Source: Catelliglobosispora koreensis DSM 44566
GTDB lineage: Bacteria; Actinomycetota; Actinomycetes; Mycobacteriales; Micromonosporaceae
Reading direction: 5' to 3'
NCBI RefSeq assembly: GCF_000379685.1
Contig: NZ_KB903272.1
Location: forward strand, 372,624-436,623
Length of the DNA stretch: 64,000 nt
The notes below the pieces were generated by a model. It was given only the letters and a program-made list of their open reading frames with translations. It ran no database searches and was not told the origin of the DNA. Below, piece by piece: positions 46,625 to 55,815 of this stretch. Position 1 is the first letter of the stretch. Each line of letters opens with the position of its first letter. A program made the translations under genes and the position numbers.

Positions 46625-47705
46625 AAGCACCGTCAGAGTCTCCACTTTGGAACTCTTCTTCGACCTCGTTTTCGTCTTCACCGTTACGCAGCTGACCGCT
46701 GTGCTGGCCAGTGATTTGACCCCGCAAAACGTCGGCAAGTCGCTGTTGATGCTCGGGATCATCTTCTGGATGTACGGCGGCTACGCCTGGCTGACCAATG
46801 TGATCGCCCCGCGTGACCCCGTCCGGCGGACCATGTTGCTGGCGGGCATGGCCGGGTTCCTGCTGATCGCGCTGGCGATTCCGGCCGCGTTCCAGGGCAG
46901 TGGCTGGGCGTTTGGGGTGGGGTTCTTCCTGGTCAACGCCATCCACAGTGGACTGCTGCTCAAGGCGGCCCCTGCCGCGATGCGCCAGCTAGCTCCCCTT
47001 AACCTCCTGAGCGCCAGTCTCGTGCTCGCGGGAGGGCTCGTGGCGAGCGAGCCGTGGCGGCTGGGGCTGTGGATCGCGGCGATGATCGTGATTATCGCGT
47101 CGCCCTATTTGCATCCGATGGGCGAGTGGGCACTGAACGCGGGTCACTTCGTGGAGCGGCACGGCCTCATCGTGATCGTCGCCCTGGGTGAGTCGATCGT
47201 GGCCATTGGCGTGGGCGCCGCAGGCCTTGACCTGACAGCCGCTTTGATCACCGCGGCCGTGCTCGGGCTCGTGCTGTCGTTCGGCCTGTGGTGGCTCTAC
47301 TTCGGTGGCGATGACGAGGCCGCCGAACAGGCGCTGGAGGCGACACCGTCGCGCCAGCGAGGCCGGGTTGCCTTGCACGCCTTCGGTTTCGCGCACTATC
47401 CGCTGCTGTTCGGCATCGTCGTCTTCGCGGCAGGTGTGAAGAAGGCGGTGCACTACTCCGAAGACCACGTCTACCTGTCGCAGGCGCTTCTGCTCGGCGG
47501 TGGTGTCGCCATCTATTTGCTGGCTGACGTGTGGTTCCGGCGCGTTCTGCGCATCGGCGAGCTGCGGTTCCGGGTGCTCGGGGCACTGGCTGCGCTGGCG
47601 ACCGTCCCGTTAGGACTCAAGTTCACGATCTGGCAAATGGTCGCTCTCGTCGTGGTTGTGGCCTCGGTAATCGCCCTCGAGCGTAAAGCTTTGAGATCGA
47701 TTTAA
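46614..47705 (+). CDS. ltrA: Low temperature requirement protein A-like membrane protein
   Basis: 363 aa, about ten TM segments. The LtrA signature STLELFFDLVFVFTVTQL is at residues 10-27. A mid-protein HGLIVIVALGESIVAIGVGA and FAHYPLLFGIVVFAAGVKKAVH match the family. Function is poorly known; it was named from Listeria cold-growth mutants. GTG 46614 overlaps the 80-aa ORF. Two copies of the TCCANNNTGGA motif fall in it (46641, 46942). Confidence 0.9.
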   Translation: MSNESTVRVSTLELFFDLVFVFTVTQLTAVLASDLTPQNVGKSLLMLGIIFWMYGGYAWLTNVIAPRDPVRRTMLLAGMAGFLLIALAIPAAFQGSGWAFGVGFFLVNAIHSGLLLKAAPAAMRQLAPLNLLSASLVLAGGLVASEPWRLGLWIAAMIVIIASPYLHPMGEWALNAGHFVERHGLIVIVALGESIVAIGVGAAGLDLTAALITAAVLGLVLSFGLWWLYFGGDDEAAEQALEATPSRQRGRVALHAFGFAHYPLLFGIVVFAAGVKKAVHYSEDHVYLSQALLLGGGVAIYLLADVWFRRVLRIGELRFRVLGALAALATVPLGLKFTIWQMVALVVVVASVIALERKALRSI

Positions 47706-47744
47706 TTGACTATTCATAAGCGTCTGAGTATGTTCGCAAACAGT

Positions 47745-47759
47745 TAGGAAAGTTTCCTA
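47745..47759 (+). promoter_or_regulatory. Palindrome before the chitinase operon
   Basis: TAGGAAA-G-TTTCCTA is a perfect 7-bp inverted repeat with a 1-bp centre, 18 bp upstream of the chitinase ATG. It follows the end of ltrA by 39 bp, so the gap is essentially a promoter. It is not the DasR dre consensus. A repressor or activator of secreted hydrolases could bind it; the binder is unknown. Confidence 0.55.
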
Positions 47760-47777
47760 TCTGTCTGGAGTGTGGAC

Positions 47778-50045
47778 ATGTTCAGACGCGCTCTTCTCGC
47801 CACTTCACTCGTCCTAACAGCCCTCCTCGTGCCGGCCTCTCCCGCCTCAGCGGCACCCGGCCTCATCGCCACCTTCTCGACTGCCAACCATGGGAGCTGG
47901 CACCTCGACAAGTACGTGGTGTCCAATCCCACCAGTGCCAGCATCACGGGCTGGACGCTGGAATTCGACCTGCCCGCCGGTGTGACGATGGGCGGCGTCT
48001 ACAACGGCACGTCAACGCAAAGTGGCAATCACGTCACGATCGTTAACGCGCACTACAACGGCACGGTGGCCGCTGGCGCGAGCACCGAGCCGTACAGCCC
48101 GTGGTTCATCGCCTATGGCTCCGGTGCGGCCCCGCTCAACTGCCGCATCAACGGCAACAAGTGTGATGGGTCAGCGGACCGGGCCCCGAACGCGCCTACT
48201 GGTTTGAATGTGACTGGCCGGACTACCAAGACGGTCAGCCTCGCTTGGACCGCTGCGGTGCCAACGGATTTCCCGATCGCGAGCTATGACATCTATGCGG
48301 GGACTGTTCTGAAAACGTCCGTCGCTTCGACGAACGCTGTCGTCACCGGGCTCACCCCGAACACGGCGTATTCCTTTACCGTCAAGGCGAAGGACACCCG
48401 TGGCAACGTGTCGGCAGCGAGCGCCGCGGTCAGTGCCACCACGCTGAACCCAGCCAATGACACGACTCCACCGACCGTCGCGGGCAACCTGCGGTCGACG
48501 GGCAAGACCGCTTACACGGTCAGTCTGGCGTGGAATGCCGCTACGGACGCGAACGGCATTGCCGGGTATGACGTCTATGCCGGAACTGTTTTGAAGGCCA
48601 GCGTTACCGGGCTCTCCACAACGATCACCGGTCTGGCGCCACTGACGCCGTACACGTTTACGGTCAAGGCACGCGACACCTACGACAACGTCAGCGGACC
48701 GTCCAACGCGCTGACGGTCACGACAGATGACGTGATCGGGGCCGGGCAGTACGCCAAGGTCGGTTACTTCGTCCAGTGGGGCATCTACGGCCGCCAGTAC
48801 TTCGTTCGCAATTTGGACACCAGCGGGAGTGCGGCGAAGCTGACGCACATCAACTACGCGTTCGCCAACATCGATCCCGTCAACTTGACGTGTTTGCAAG
48901 GTGTCACCAAAGGCACTACGCAGAACCCGCAGGACCCCGATCAGGGCACGGGTGCCGGTGACGCTGACGCCGACTATGCCCGGCCAATGAGTGCCTCCCA
49001 GTCCGTCGATGGTGTCGCGGATACCGGCTGGGAACCGTTGCGTGGCAACTACAACCAGCTGCGCAAGCTGAAAGCCAAGCACCCGCATCTGAAGATTCTC
49101 ATCAGCATCGGTGGCTGGACCTACTCGAAGTTCTTCTCCAACGCGGCACTGACACCCGCGTCACGGGAGAAGTTCGTCCGGTCCTGCATCGACATCTACC
49201 TCAAGGGCAATCTGCCAACGTATAACGGTGCGGGCGGACCTGGTACCGCGGCGAATGTCTTTGATGGTATTGACCTTGACTGGGAATGGCCCGGGGCCGA
49301 AGGTCACGCGGGTAACATCGTGCGTCCCGAAGACAAAGCCAACAACACCGCGCTGACCGCCGAATTCCGCCGTCAGATGGACGAGCTGAGTCTCACGACC
49401 GGAAAGCGTTATCTGCTAACGGCTTTCACTCCGGCCGACCCGGCGAAGATCGCAGCGGGCTGGGACATCGGGCCCAATGGTGTGTTCCGCTACATGGATT
49501 TCGCCAACGTTCAGGGCTATGACTTCCATGGCGCGGGCAGCGACAACTCTTGGGAACCCAACCGCACCGGGCACCAGGGCAACCTGTACCGCGACACGCA
49601 GGACCCGTACGCGTTTGAGTTCTCCGTCAACAAAGCCATTCAGACCTACCTCGATGCCGGGGTCAATCCGAGACAGCTGACGTTTGGCTTCGCCTTCTAC
49701 GGGCGGGGCTGGCAAGGCGTGGCCGCTGGCCCTAGTAACAACGGCGAATGGCAAACAGCTACGGGGGCGGCACCAGGTCAATTCCAAGAGGAGGCAGGAA
49801 CGAGAGGCTATTCCAACCTGATCGCGATGGTTCCCAACTGCACGGTCCACCACGACACCCAGTCGGTCTCAACCTATTGCTACACAGGCAATGGCGGGCA
49901 GTGGTGGACGTTCGACGACACGTGGTCCATTCAGCAGAAGACCGCGTGGCTCAAGAGCAAAGGCCTCTTGGGCGGCATGGTCTGGGAGATGTCGGGCGAC
50001 ACCGGAGCCGGCACCCTCATGACCGCTCTCCACAATGGACTCTAG
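47778..50045 (+). CDS. Secreted GH18 chitinase with CBM2 and two FN3 domains
   Basis: 755 aa. A Sec signal peptide (FRRALLATSLVLTALLVPASPASA) precedes a family-2 carbohydrate-binding module (about 27-130, with paired Cys near PLNCRINGNKC). Two fibronectin-III domains follow (about 137-228 and 236-325), then a GH18 barrel (about 335-755) with the full catalytic motif DGIDLDWEWP (Glu near 502). It hydrolyses chitin outside the cell. ATG 47778 has GGAG 7 nt upstream. The second chitinase follows by 7 bp, so they form an operon. Confidence 0.94.
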   Translation: MFRRALLATSLVLTALLVPASPASAAPGLIATFSTANHGSWHLDKYVVSNPTSASITGWTLEFDLPAGVTMGGVYNGTSTQSGNHVTIVNAHYNGTVAAGASTEPYSPWFIAYGSGAAPLNCRINGNKCDGSADRAPNAPTGLNVTGRTTKTVSLAWTAAVPTDFPIASYDIYAGTVLKTSVASTNAVVTGLTPNTAYSFTVKAKDTRGNVSAASAAVSATTLNPANDTTPPTVAGNLRSTGKTAYTVSLAWNAATDANGIAGYDVYAGTVLKASVTGLSTTITGLAPLTPYTFTVKARDTYDNVSGPSNALTVTTDDVIGAGQYAKVGYFVQWGIYGRQYFVRNLDTSGSAAKLTHINYAFANIDPVNLTCLQGVTKGTTQNPQDPDQGTGAGDADADYARPMSASQSVDGVADTGWEPLRGNYNQLRKLKAKHPHLKILISIGGWTYSKFFSNAALTPASREKFVRSCIDIYLKGNLPTYNGAGGPGTAANVFDGIDLDWEWPGAEGHAGNIVRPEDKANNTALTAEFRRQMDELSLTTGKRYLLTAFTPADPAKIAAGWDIGPNGVFRYMDFANVQGYDFHGAGSDNSWEPNRTGHQGNLYRDTQDPYAFEFSVNKAIQTYLDAGVNPRQLTFGFAFYGRGWQGVAAGPSNNGEWQTATGAAPGQFQEEAGTRGYSNLIAMVPNCTVHHDTQSVSTYCYTGNGGQWWTFDDTWSIQQKTAWLKSKGLLGGMVWEMSGDTGAGTLMTALHNGL

Positions 50046-50052
50046 GAGCAAC

Positions 50053-51933
50053 GTGAAACGTATTCTCCTCGTGCTGGCACTGGTGGTGTCCGGCACCCTT
50101 CTTGGAAGCCCGGCGGCGCAGGCCGCTGAGCTGGCCGTCAACGGCGGATTCGAATCCGGGTCACTGTCGCCCTGGTCATGCACGGGTAACCTCGGCTCCA
50201 TCGTGACCACGCCGGTTCAGGCGGGCACGCGGGCGCTGGCGGGTGCGGCGTCGAGTTCGGACAATGCCAAGTGCACCCAGAACGTCAGTGGTCTCGTGAG
50301 CGGCACTTCGTACACGCTGTCCGGCTGGTTCCGGGGTAACTACACCTACCTCGGCGTTACCGGTGGCGCGGCGACGTGGACCCCGGGCGGATCGTCCTAC
50401 ACGCAGCTGTCGCTGACGTTCACGGCAAGCGGGACGACCGCGCAGATCTACTTCCACGGCTGGTACGGCCAAGGCACGTACTACGCCGACAGCATCTCGC
50501 TGCAGGGCCAGGGCGGCTCCGGGGTCCCTGGCGCGCCAAGCAATCTGGCGTCCACGGGACAGACGAACAGCTCGATTTCTTTGAGCTGGGCAGCGGGCTC
50601 CGGCACGATCACGGGTTACCGCGTCTACGAAGGCACGACGCAGCGAGCGCAGGTCACCGGCCTCAGCACCACGATCAGTGGGCTGGCAACCTGTTCAAGT
50701 CACACGTACACCGTGCGTGCCTACAACTCGGTGGGGGAGTCGGCGAACTCCAACTCCATCACCGTTTCCACGACCGGTTGCGCTGGCGTTCCCGGCGTTC
50801 CGCCTAACTTCGCGTCAACGGGCGTAACGTCGACCAGCGCGTCGTTCTCGTGGGGCACGTCGTCGGGAACCGTTACGGGATACCGGATTTACGAAGGCTC
50901 CACGCAACGTTTGCAGACGTCGAGCCTGTCCGGCACCGTGAGCGGTTTGGCCGCATGCACTTCGCACACGTACACCGTGCGCGGCTACAACTCCAGTGGC
51001 GAATCTGGCAACAGCAACTCTGTCACCATCTCCACTTCAGGGTGCCCGTCTGCCGGCGTGATGGCTGCGCCGTATCTGTACCTCGGCTGGGGCGACCCGC
51101 CATCGGTTTCCACCGTCATGAGCGCGACCGGCATCAAGCAGTTCACGATGGCGTTCATGCTTTCTGGCGGCGGCTGCACCCCGATGTGGGACAGCCAGCG
51201 TCCACTGACCGGCGGTGTTGACCAGCAGGTCATCAACCAGATCCGGGCCAACGGTGGCGACATCCAAATCTCGTTTGGTGGCTGGAGCGGCAACAAGCTC
51301 GGGCCGAACTGTTCGTCAGCGGCGGCTTTGGCTGGCGCTTACCAGCAGGTCATCAACGCGTACAACCTGAAGTTCATCGACATCGACATCGAAAACACGG
51401 ACGAGTTCGAAAACGAGGTCGTCCAGGACCGCATCCTCAACGCGCTGAAGATCGTCAAGCAGAACAACCCGGGCATCAAGACGATCATCACTTTCGGCAC
51501 GTCGACAACCGGCCCGAACTTCTGGGGCACCCGTCTGATCAACCAGTCGGCAGCGCTCCAAGCCAACATCGACAACTTCACCATCATGCCATTCGACTTC
51601 GGCTGCACCGGAAACATGTTCACCTGCACCACTTCCGCCGCCGAAGGCCTCAAGAACGCACTCAAGGCCGCCTATGGCTGGACCGACGACCAGGCGTATC
51701 GCAAGATGGGCCTGTCGGGCATGAACGGCTTGTCAGACCAGCAGGAAATGACGTCCATCCAGCACTGGACCGACATCAAGAACTGGGCCACCGCACGGCA
51801 CATCCCGCGCCTGGCCTTCTGGTCGGTCAACCGCGACCGCCCCTGCCCCGGCGGCGGCGTCGTGTCGAACTGCTCGGGCATCGCCCAGAACAACTGGCAG
51901 TTCACCCAGATCACCGCCACCCACGCACCGTAA
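50053..51933 (+). CDS. Secreted GH18 chitinase-like enzyme with CBM and two FN3 domains
   Basis: 626 aa. A signal peptide (1-25, ending SPAAQAA) precedes a jelly-roll carbohydrate-binding domain (about 26-155, AELAVNGGFESGSLSPWSC). Two near-identical FN3 repeats follow (about 162-245 and 252-335), then a GH18 domain of the type starting APYLYLGWGDPP. The active-site strand reads FIDIDIENTDEF. The D-x-D-x-E is intact, but the first Asp of the usual DxxDxDxE is replaced by Lys. GTG 50053 follows AGGAG. It probably complements the first chitinase. Confidence 0.92.
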   Translation: MKRILLVLALVVSGTLLGSPAAQAAELAVNGGFESGSLSPWSCTGNLGSIVTTPVQAGTRALAGAASSSDNAKCTQNVSGLVSGTSYTLSGWFRGNYTYLGVTGGAATWTPGGSSYTQLSLTFTASGTTAQIYFHGWYGQGTYYADSISLQGQGGSGVPGAPSNLASTGQTNSSISLSWAAGSGTITGYRVYEGTTQRAQVTGLSTTISGLATCSSHTYTVRAYNSVGESANSNSITVSTTGCAGVPGVPPNFASTGVTSTSASFSWGTSSGTVTGYRIYEGSTQRLQTSSLSGTVSGLAACTSHTYTVRGYNSSGESGNSNSVTISTSGCPSAGVMAAPYLYLGWGDPPSVSTVMSATGIKQFTMAFMLSGGGCTPMWDSQRPLTGGVDQQVINQIRANGGDIQISFGGWSGNKLGPNCSSAAALAGAYQQVINAYNLKFIDIDIENTDEFENEVVQDRILNALKIVKQNNPGIKTIITFGTSTTGPNFWGTRLINQSAALQANIDNFTIMPFDFGCTGNMFTCTTSAAEGLKNALKAAYGWTDDQAYRKMGLSGMNGLSDQQEMTSIQHWTDIKNWATARHIPRLAFWSVNRDRPCPGGGVVSNCSGIAQNNWQFTQITATHAP

Positions 51934-51989
51934 TTTCTCCTCCACGTGGGTGATCCGGCCCGCACCGCGGCTTCATCTTGGTCGCGGTG

Positions 51990-52560
51990 CGGGCTTTGGT
52001 TTATGCCTGTTCGCTCGCGGCCGTGGGCCAAGACGTTCAGGGCCTTTATTTCCGACGCCGCACATGGTTGCGACCGTTCCTCCCGCGAGGACCTCCCTGT
52101 CCGCGCTTCCCGGGCTCTTTACAAACCTTCGGCATTTACATCCCCTGTGCCTCGCTGTCCCGCTTGGCCTGCGCTCCCATGGTTTCCCGCGCCACCTGCT
52201 CCCCGCGTTCTGCTTCCGCCACACCCCACTTCCCACCCTTGCGCCGTTCCGCTCCTCCTTTCGCGCCCTTTCGCCTTGCCTGTTTCCGCTTCCCGCCCCT
52301 TGCGCCGTTCCGCTTCGCGCTCCTCCTTTCGCGCCCTTCGCCGCCGCCACTTCCTCGCCCGCCCTTTCCCTTCCTCTGCCGCCCTTGCGTCGCGGCTCGT
52401 GCTTCCCGCGCTCGGCTTCGCGCCATTTGCTTCCCGCGCCGTGCTGTTCCGCTGGCCTGGCTTCGCGTCCCGCATCCCGGGAGATGCCCTGCTTCCACCG
52501 CTGCCTTTTGCTCCGTTTACTTCTGGCGGTTCTAGTTCGGGTCGCACTTCATCGAGATCC
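51990..52560. repeat. Pyrimidine-rich low-complexity arm, non-coding
   Basis: From about 51990 to 52560 the plus strand is built of C/T-rich words such as TTCCCGC, CTTCGCG and CTCCTTTCGCGCCCTT. CCCTTGCGCCGTTCCGCT occurs at 52236 and 52297, and TCCTCCTTTCGCGCCCTT occurs twice nearby. Open frames exist on both strands and in all phases, which is what low complexity gives, and none has a family. This is the first part of a 1,060-bp gene gap between the chitinase and rimO. Confidence 0.7.
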
Positions 52561-52638
52561 ACATCCGTATCGGTGATCCACAACCTTTGGGACGTGATCG
52601 AATCGGCTTTGGATCACGCCTAGAGGGATGTGGATCTC
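52554..52638. repeat. Nested palindrome with five GATC sites
   Basis: The outer arms GAGATCCACATCC (52554-52566) and GGATGTGGATCTC (52626-52638) are perfect 13-bp complements. The inner arms GTGATCCA (52573-52580) and TGGATCAC (52610-52617) are perfect 8-bp complements with nearly the same centre (about 52595.5). GATC occurs at 52556, 52575, 52596, 52612 and 52633. The strand composition switches from pyrimidine-rich to purine-rich across this element. Its role is unknown. Confidence 0.75.
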
Positions 52639-52684
52639 AAGTTGCAGCGGGCACGGTGGCTGGAGAGGCGGCAATGGCGGACGG

Positions 52685-52802
52685 CGGGAAGCGGCGCGGA
52701 AGCCAGGGGAGCGACGGGCAATGCGGGGCGGCGGGGGCGGGAAGCGGCGCGGAAGCCAGGGGAGCGACGGGCAATGCGGGGCGGCGGGGGCGGGAAGCGG
52801 CG
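52685..52802. repeat. 53-bp G-rich tandem repeat
   Basis: Two identical 53-bp units (52685-52737 and 52738-52790) begin CGGGAAGCGGCGCGGAAGCC, and a degenerate third begins at 52791. Each unit contains GGGGCGGCGGGGGCGGG, which could form a G-quadruplex on the plus strand. The tandem lies in the purine-rich arm (about 52640-52980), which continues as GGGAAGC-type words up to the rimO promoter. Confidence 0.9.
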
Positions 52803-52993
52803 GGGAAGCAAGGAGTAGGGGAGCAGGCGGGCACCATCGGGCAGAGGAGGTCGGGAAGCAGAGGGAGCGGTGGGGAAGCAGGGATGAGGTGGGGACAGAA
52901 GTGGGTGGAAGGTGGGTGGGAAGCGGGTGCACGGGTGGGGGAAGGTGGGGAAGCGCACGGGAGGCCGATGTTTGGGGCGGGTAACCTGGGTGG

Positions 52994-54442
52994 ATGTCCA
53001 CCGAAGCCCGTAAGCCCTCTGTTGCCCTGCTCACCCTCGGGTGCGCCCGTAACGAGGTCGACTCCGAGGAGCTAGCGGCCCGTCTTGCTGGCGATGGATG
53101 GCAGGTCAGCACCGATGGCTCGAAGGCTGACGTGGTGTTGGTGAACACCTGTGGCTTCGTTGAGAAGGCCAAGCAAGACTCGATTGAGACGCTGCTTGCC
53201 GCCTCGGAGACCGGTGCCAAAGTGGTCGCTGCCGGGTGCATGGCGGAGCGCTACGGGCGGGACCTGGCGCAGAGCTTGCCCGAGGCTGACGCCGTGCTGG
53301 GTTTTGACGATTATCCGACGATCTCGGCCACGCTTAACGCTGTGCTTAACGGCGAGAAGGTGGAGGCACACGTTCCGCGGGACCGCCGTGAACTGCTGCC
53401 GATCGCGCCGGTGGAGCGTAAGGCCGCCAAGGTCGTCGTTCCTGGACACACCATTGTGGACAGTGCCACACCCGCGCATCTCAAACCGATTCTGCGGCAC
53501 CGCTTCGACAAGAGCCCGGTCGCGTCACTCAAGCTCGCCAGCGGTTGTGACCGCCGTTGTTCGTTCTGTGCTATTCCTAGTTTCCGGGGTGCGTTCGTCT
53601 CGCGTACCCCCGATGAATTGCTCGCCGAAGCTGAATGGCTGGCGCAGAGCGGGGTTCGCGAACTGGTGCTCGTGAGCGAGAACTCGACTTCTTACGGCAA
53701 GGACTTCGGTGATCCTCGCGCGCTGGAGAAGCTGCTGCCGCAACTGGCTGCCGTCAAGGGCATCGTGCGCGTGCGCGCGAGCTACCTGCAGCCGGCTGAA
53801 ACCCGCCCCGGTCTCGTTGAGGTGATCGCCACCACGCCCGGGGTCGCACCCTATTTTGACTTGTCGTTCCAGCACTCTTCCGAGCCGGTCCTGCGCCGGA
53901 TGCGGCGATTTGGCTCTACGGAACGATTCTTGGACCTTCTCGAATCGGCTCGCAAGTTCAACCCGGCGGCCGGTGCCCGCAGCAACTTCATCGTCGGCTT
54001 CCCGGGTGAGACCAAAGCCGATGTCGAGGAGCTCATCCGGTTCCTAAGCGAGGCGCGGCTGGACGCGGTTGGCGTCTTTGACTACTCCGATGAGGACGGC
54101 ACGGAAGCCGCCGGCTTTGACAAGAAGGTCGGGGCCGCCACGATTAAGCGGCGTTACGAGAAAGTGCTTTCGCTGTCGGAAGAACTTTGCGCGCAACGCG
54201 CCGAGGAACGCATCGGCACCGAAATTGATGTGATGGTGGACGCTGTCATCGGCGGTGTCGCCGAGGGCCGCGCCGAGCATCAGGCCCCTGAAGTGGACGG
54301 GTCGACGACCCTGACCGGCGGTTTCGACGCGGCCGCACTCAAGCCTGGTGATCTCGTGCGGGCTAAAGTCGTCCGTGCCGAAGGTGTCGATCTGGTTGCA
54401 GAGCCGGTGGCGATGCTCTCCGCTGTCGTAATGAGTGGTTAA
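52994..54442 (+). CDS. rimO: Ribosomal protein S12 methylthiotransferase RimO
   Basis: 482 aa. It adds a methylthio group to an Asp of S12. The UPF0004 domain has [12 protein letters not shown] and [11 protein letters not shown]. The radical-SAM motif [17 protein letters not shown] carries CxxxCxxC, and a C-terminal TRAM domain follows. ATG 52994 lies directly after the purine-rich repeat region, so its promoter must be inside or next to that region. It overlaps pgsA's possible GTG. Confidence 0.95.
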   Translation: MSTEARKPSVALLTLGCARNEVDSEELAARLAGDGWQVSTDGSKADVVLVNTCGFVEKAKQDSIETLLAASETGAKVVAAGCMAERYGRDLAQSLPEADAVLGFDDYPTISATLNAVLNGEKVEAHVPRDRRELLPIAPVERKAAKVVVPGHTIVDSATPAHLKPILRHRFDKSPVASLKLASGCDRRCSFCAIPSFRGAFVSRTPDELLAEAEWLAQSGVRELVLVSENSTSYGKDFGDPRALEKLLPQLAAVKGIVRVRASYLQPAETRPGLVEVIATTPGVAPYFDLSFQHSSEPVLRRMRRFGSTERFLDLLESARKFNPAAGARSNFIVGFPGETKADVEELIRFLSEARLDAVGVFDYSDEDGTEAAGFDKKVGAATIKRRYEKVLSLSEELCAQRAEERIGTEIDVMVDAVIGGVAEGRAEHQAPEVDGSTTLTGGFDAAALKPGDLVRAKVVRAEGVDLVAEPVAMLSAVVMSG

Positions 54443-54452
54443 CGTAGGTCCC

Positions 54453-55022
54453 GTGCCCATTACCAAGGTGCCGGTTCTCAACGCGGCCAATGTGCTGACG
54501 GTGGTCCGCATTGTGCTCGTGCCCGTGTTCGTGGTCTTGGTAATCATGTCTGGCATGACCGACCCTGGGTTACGGATCGCCGCCGCGATCGCTTTCGGGG
54601 TCGCCTCGTTCACCGATTACGTCGACGGCTGGGTGGCCCGGCGCTTCAACCTCGTGACCTCCTTTGGCAAGGTCGCTGACCCGATCGCTGACAAGGCGCT
54701 CACGGGCACGGCGCTGATTCTGCTGAGCGCCTATGGCGTGCTTCCGTGGTGGGTGACTCTCGTGATCCTCGTGCGCGAGTGGGGCATCACGCTGATGCGC
54801 TTCTATGTGCTGAAGTGGGGCGTGATGGCAGCCAGCCGTGGCGGCAAGCTCAAGACGGTGCTGCAGATCGGGGCGATCACGTGGTACCTGTTCCCCTTCC
54901 CCACGCCGTGGTCATATGCCGGACCGGTGCTGATGTTCTCCGCCCTCGTCGTGACCGTCGTGACCGGTGTTGACTACGTCATCGCGGCTTACCGCTTGCG
55001 GCAGGCCGCCGGTGCTCAGTGA
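54453..55022 (+). CDS. pgsA: CDP-diacylglycerol--glycerol-3-phosphate 3-phosphatidyltransferase
   Basis: 189 aa membrane enzyme of phosphatidylglycerol synthesis. The complete CDP-alcohol phosphotransferase motif DGx2ARx8Gx3Dx3D is seen as DGWVARR...FGKVADPIAD. About six TM segments. The start is GTG 54453, or GTG 54435 overlapping rimO by 8 bp; neither has a strong ribosome-binding site. The rimO-pgsA-cinA-clgR order is conserved in actinobacteria, with nat inserted here. Confidence 0.94.
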   Translation: MPITKVPVLNAANVLTVVRIVLVPVFVVLVIMSGMTDPGLRIAAAIAFGVASFTDYVDGWVARRFNLVTSFGKVADPIADKALTGTALILLSAYGVLPWWVTLVILVREWGITLMRFYVLKWGVMAASRGGKLKTVLQIGAITWYLFPFPTPWSYAGPVLMFSALVVTVVTGVDYVIAAYRLRQAAGAQ

Positions 55023-55815
55023 GTATTTAGCCCTGCTCGGCGTCGCACACCAGCCTCCTTCGGCCGCCTATCTAGCCGAGTTGCACCGGGCCCACGTGTC
55101 CAAAGTGGTCTACGCCAACGTCGACATCATGCTCGGGCGGCCCGGCACCCTTGATCCCGTCGAGTCGGTGCGCCGGATCGTGCAAAGACGTGGTGGCTAT
55201 TGCTTTCAGCTCAACGGCGCGTTCGCGTGGCTGTTGCGTGAGCTGGGCTTCTCGGTGACGCCGCATCGCGGTTACGTGTGGCGCCATGATGCTCAGGAGC
55301 GGCCGAATCTCAACCACTTGGTGCTCGTGGTGCACGACCTCGACGGTCCGCCGTGGCTCGTTGACGCGGGCCTGGGCGATGCGATTTACGCTCCGCTGCC
55401 CCTGGTGCCTGACGAATATGTGCAGGGTCCGTTCCGCTATGCGCTTGATGCCGCTCCAGGTTTCGACGGCTGGCGGTTCACACACGACGTGCAGGGGTCG
55501 TTTGCTGCCATGGAGTTTGAGTCGGCGGCCGCCTCCTTGGACGATTTCGTTGCGGCACACCAGTTTCAGTCGACGTCGCCCGAGTCGAGCTTCATGAAGT
55601 TTCTGACCGCACAGGTCCGGTTGCCGGGTGAGGTTGCTGCCCTGCGCGGACTAGTTTTGACGACTGTCGATAAATCGGGCAAGCGGTCGCAAACCATGGA
55701 AACGCTGCACCAATGGCAGGAGTGCCTGACCGCTCTCGGCGTCGACGCTGACGCGGTGACACCGCTATGGGAGCGCGAACAGTCAACGCACGCGGAATGG
55801 CTGGCGAAGGCATGA
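55012..55815 (+). CDS. nat: Arylamine N-acetyltransferase
   Basis: 267 aa. The NAT catalytic triad is visible: Cys in RRGGYCFQLNGAF, His in NLNHLVLVV and Asp in LVDAGLGDA. It transfers acetyl or other acyl groups from CoA to arylamines and hydrazines; in mycobacteria NAT is tied to cholesterol breakdown. GTG 55012 overlaps the pgsA stop by 11 bp, and the stop overlaps pncC (ATGA), so it is embedded in the operon. Confidence 0.94.
   Translation: MLSEYLALLGVAHQPPSAAYLAELHRAHVSKVVYANVDIMLGRPGTLDPVESVRRIVQRRGGYCFQLNGAFAWLLRELGFSVTPHRGYVWRHDAQERPNLNHLVLVVHDLDGPPWLVDAGLGDAIYAPLPLVPDEYVQGPFRYALDAAPGFDGWRFTHDVQGSFAAMEFESAAASLDDFVAAHQFQSTSPESSFMKFLTAQVRLPGEVAALRGLVLTTVDKSGKRSQTMETLHQWQECLTALGVDADAVTPLWEREQSTHAEWLAKA

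Noticed and set aside
48171-49088. 305-codon minus-strand frame antisense to chitinase 1
   Set aside because: It mirrors the FN3 and GH18 domains; no start signal or family.
51946-52623. 225-, 208- and 185-codon plus-strand frames after the chitinase
   Set aside because: All three phases and the opposite strand are open in the same C/T-rich low-complexity DNA; products are Ser/Pro/Arg/Leu strings without families. Treated as non-coding.
52685-52802. CRISPR-like array
   Set aside because: The units are contiguous 53-bp tandems without spacers, and no cas genes are present.
52549-53241. 230-codon minus-strand frame running from the repeat region into rimO
   Set aside because: Low-complexity Pro/Ser/Leu product, antisense to the start of rimO, and it crosses the tandem repeats.
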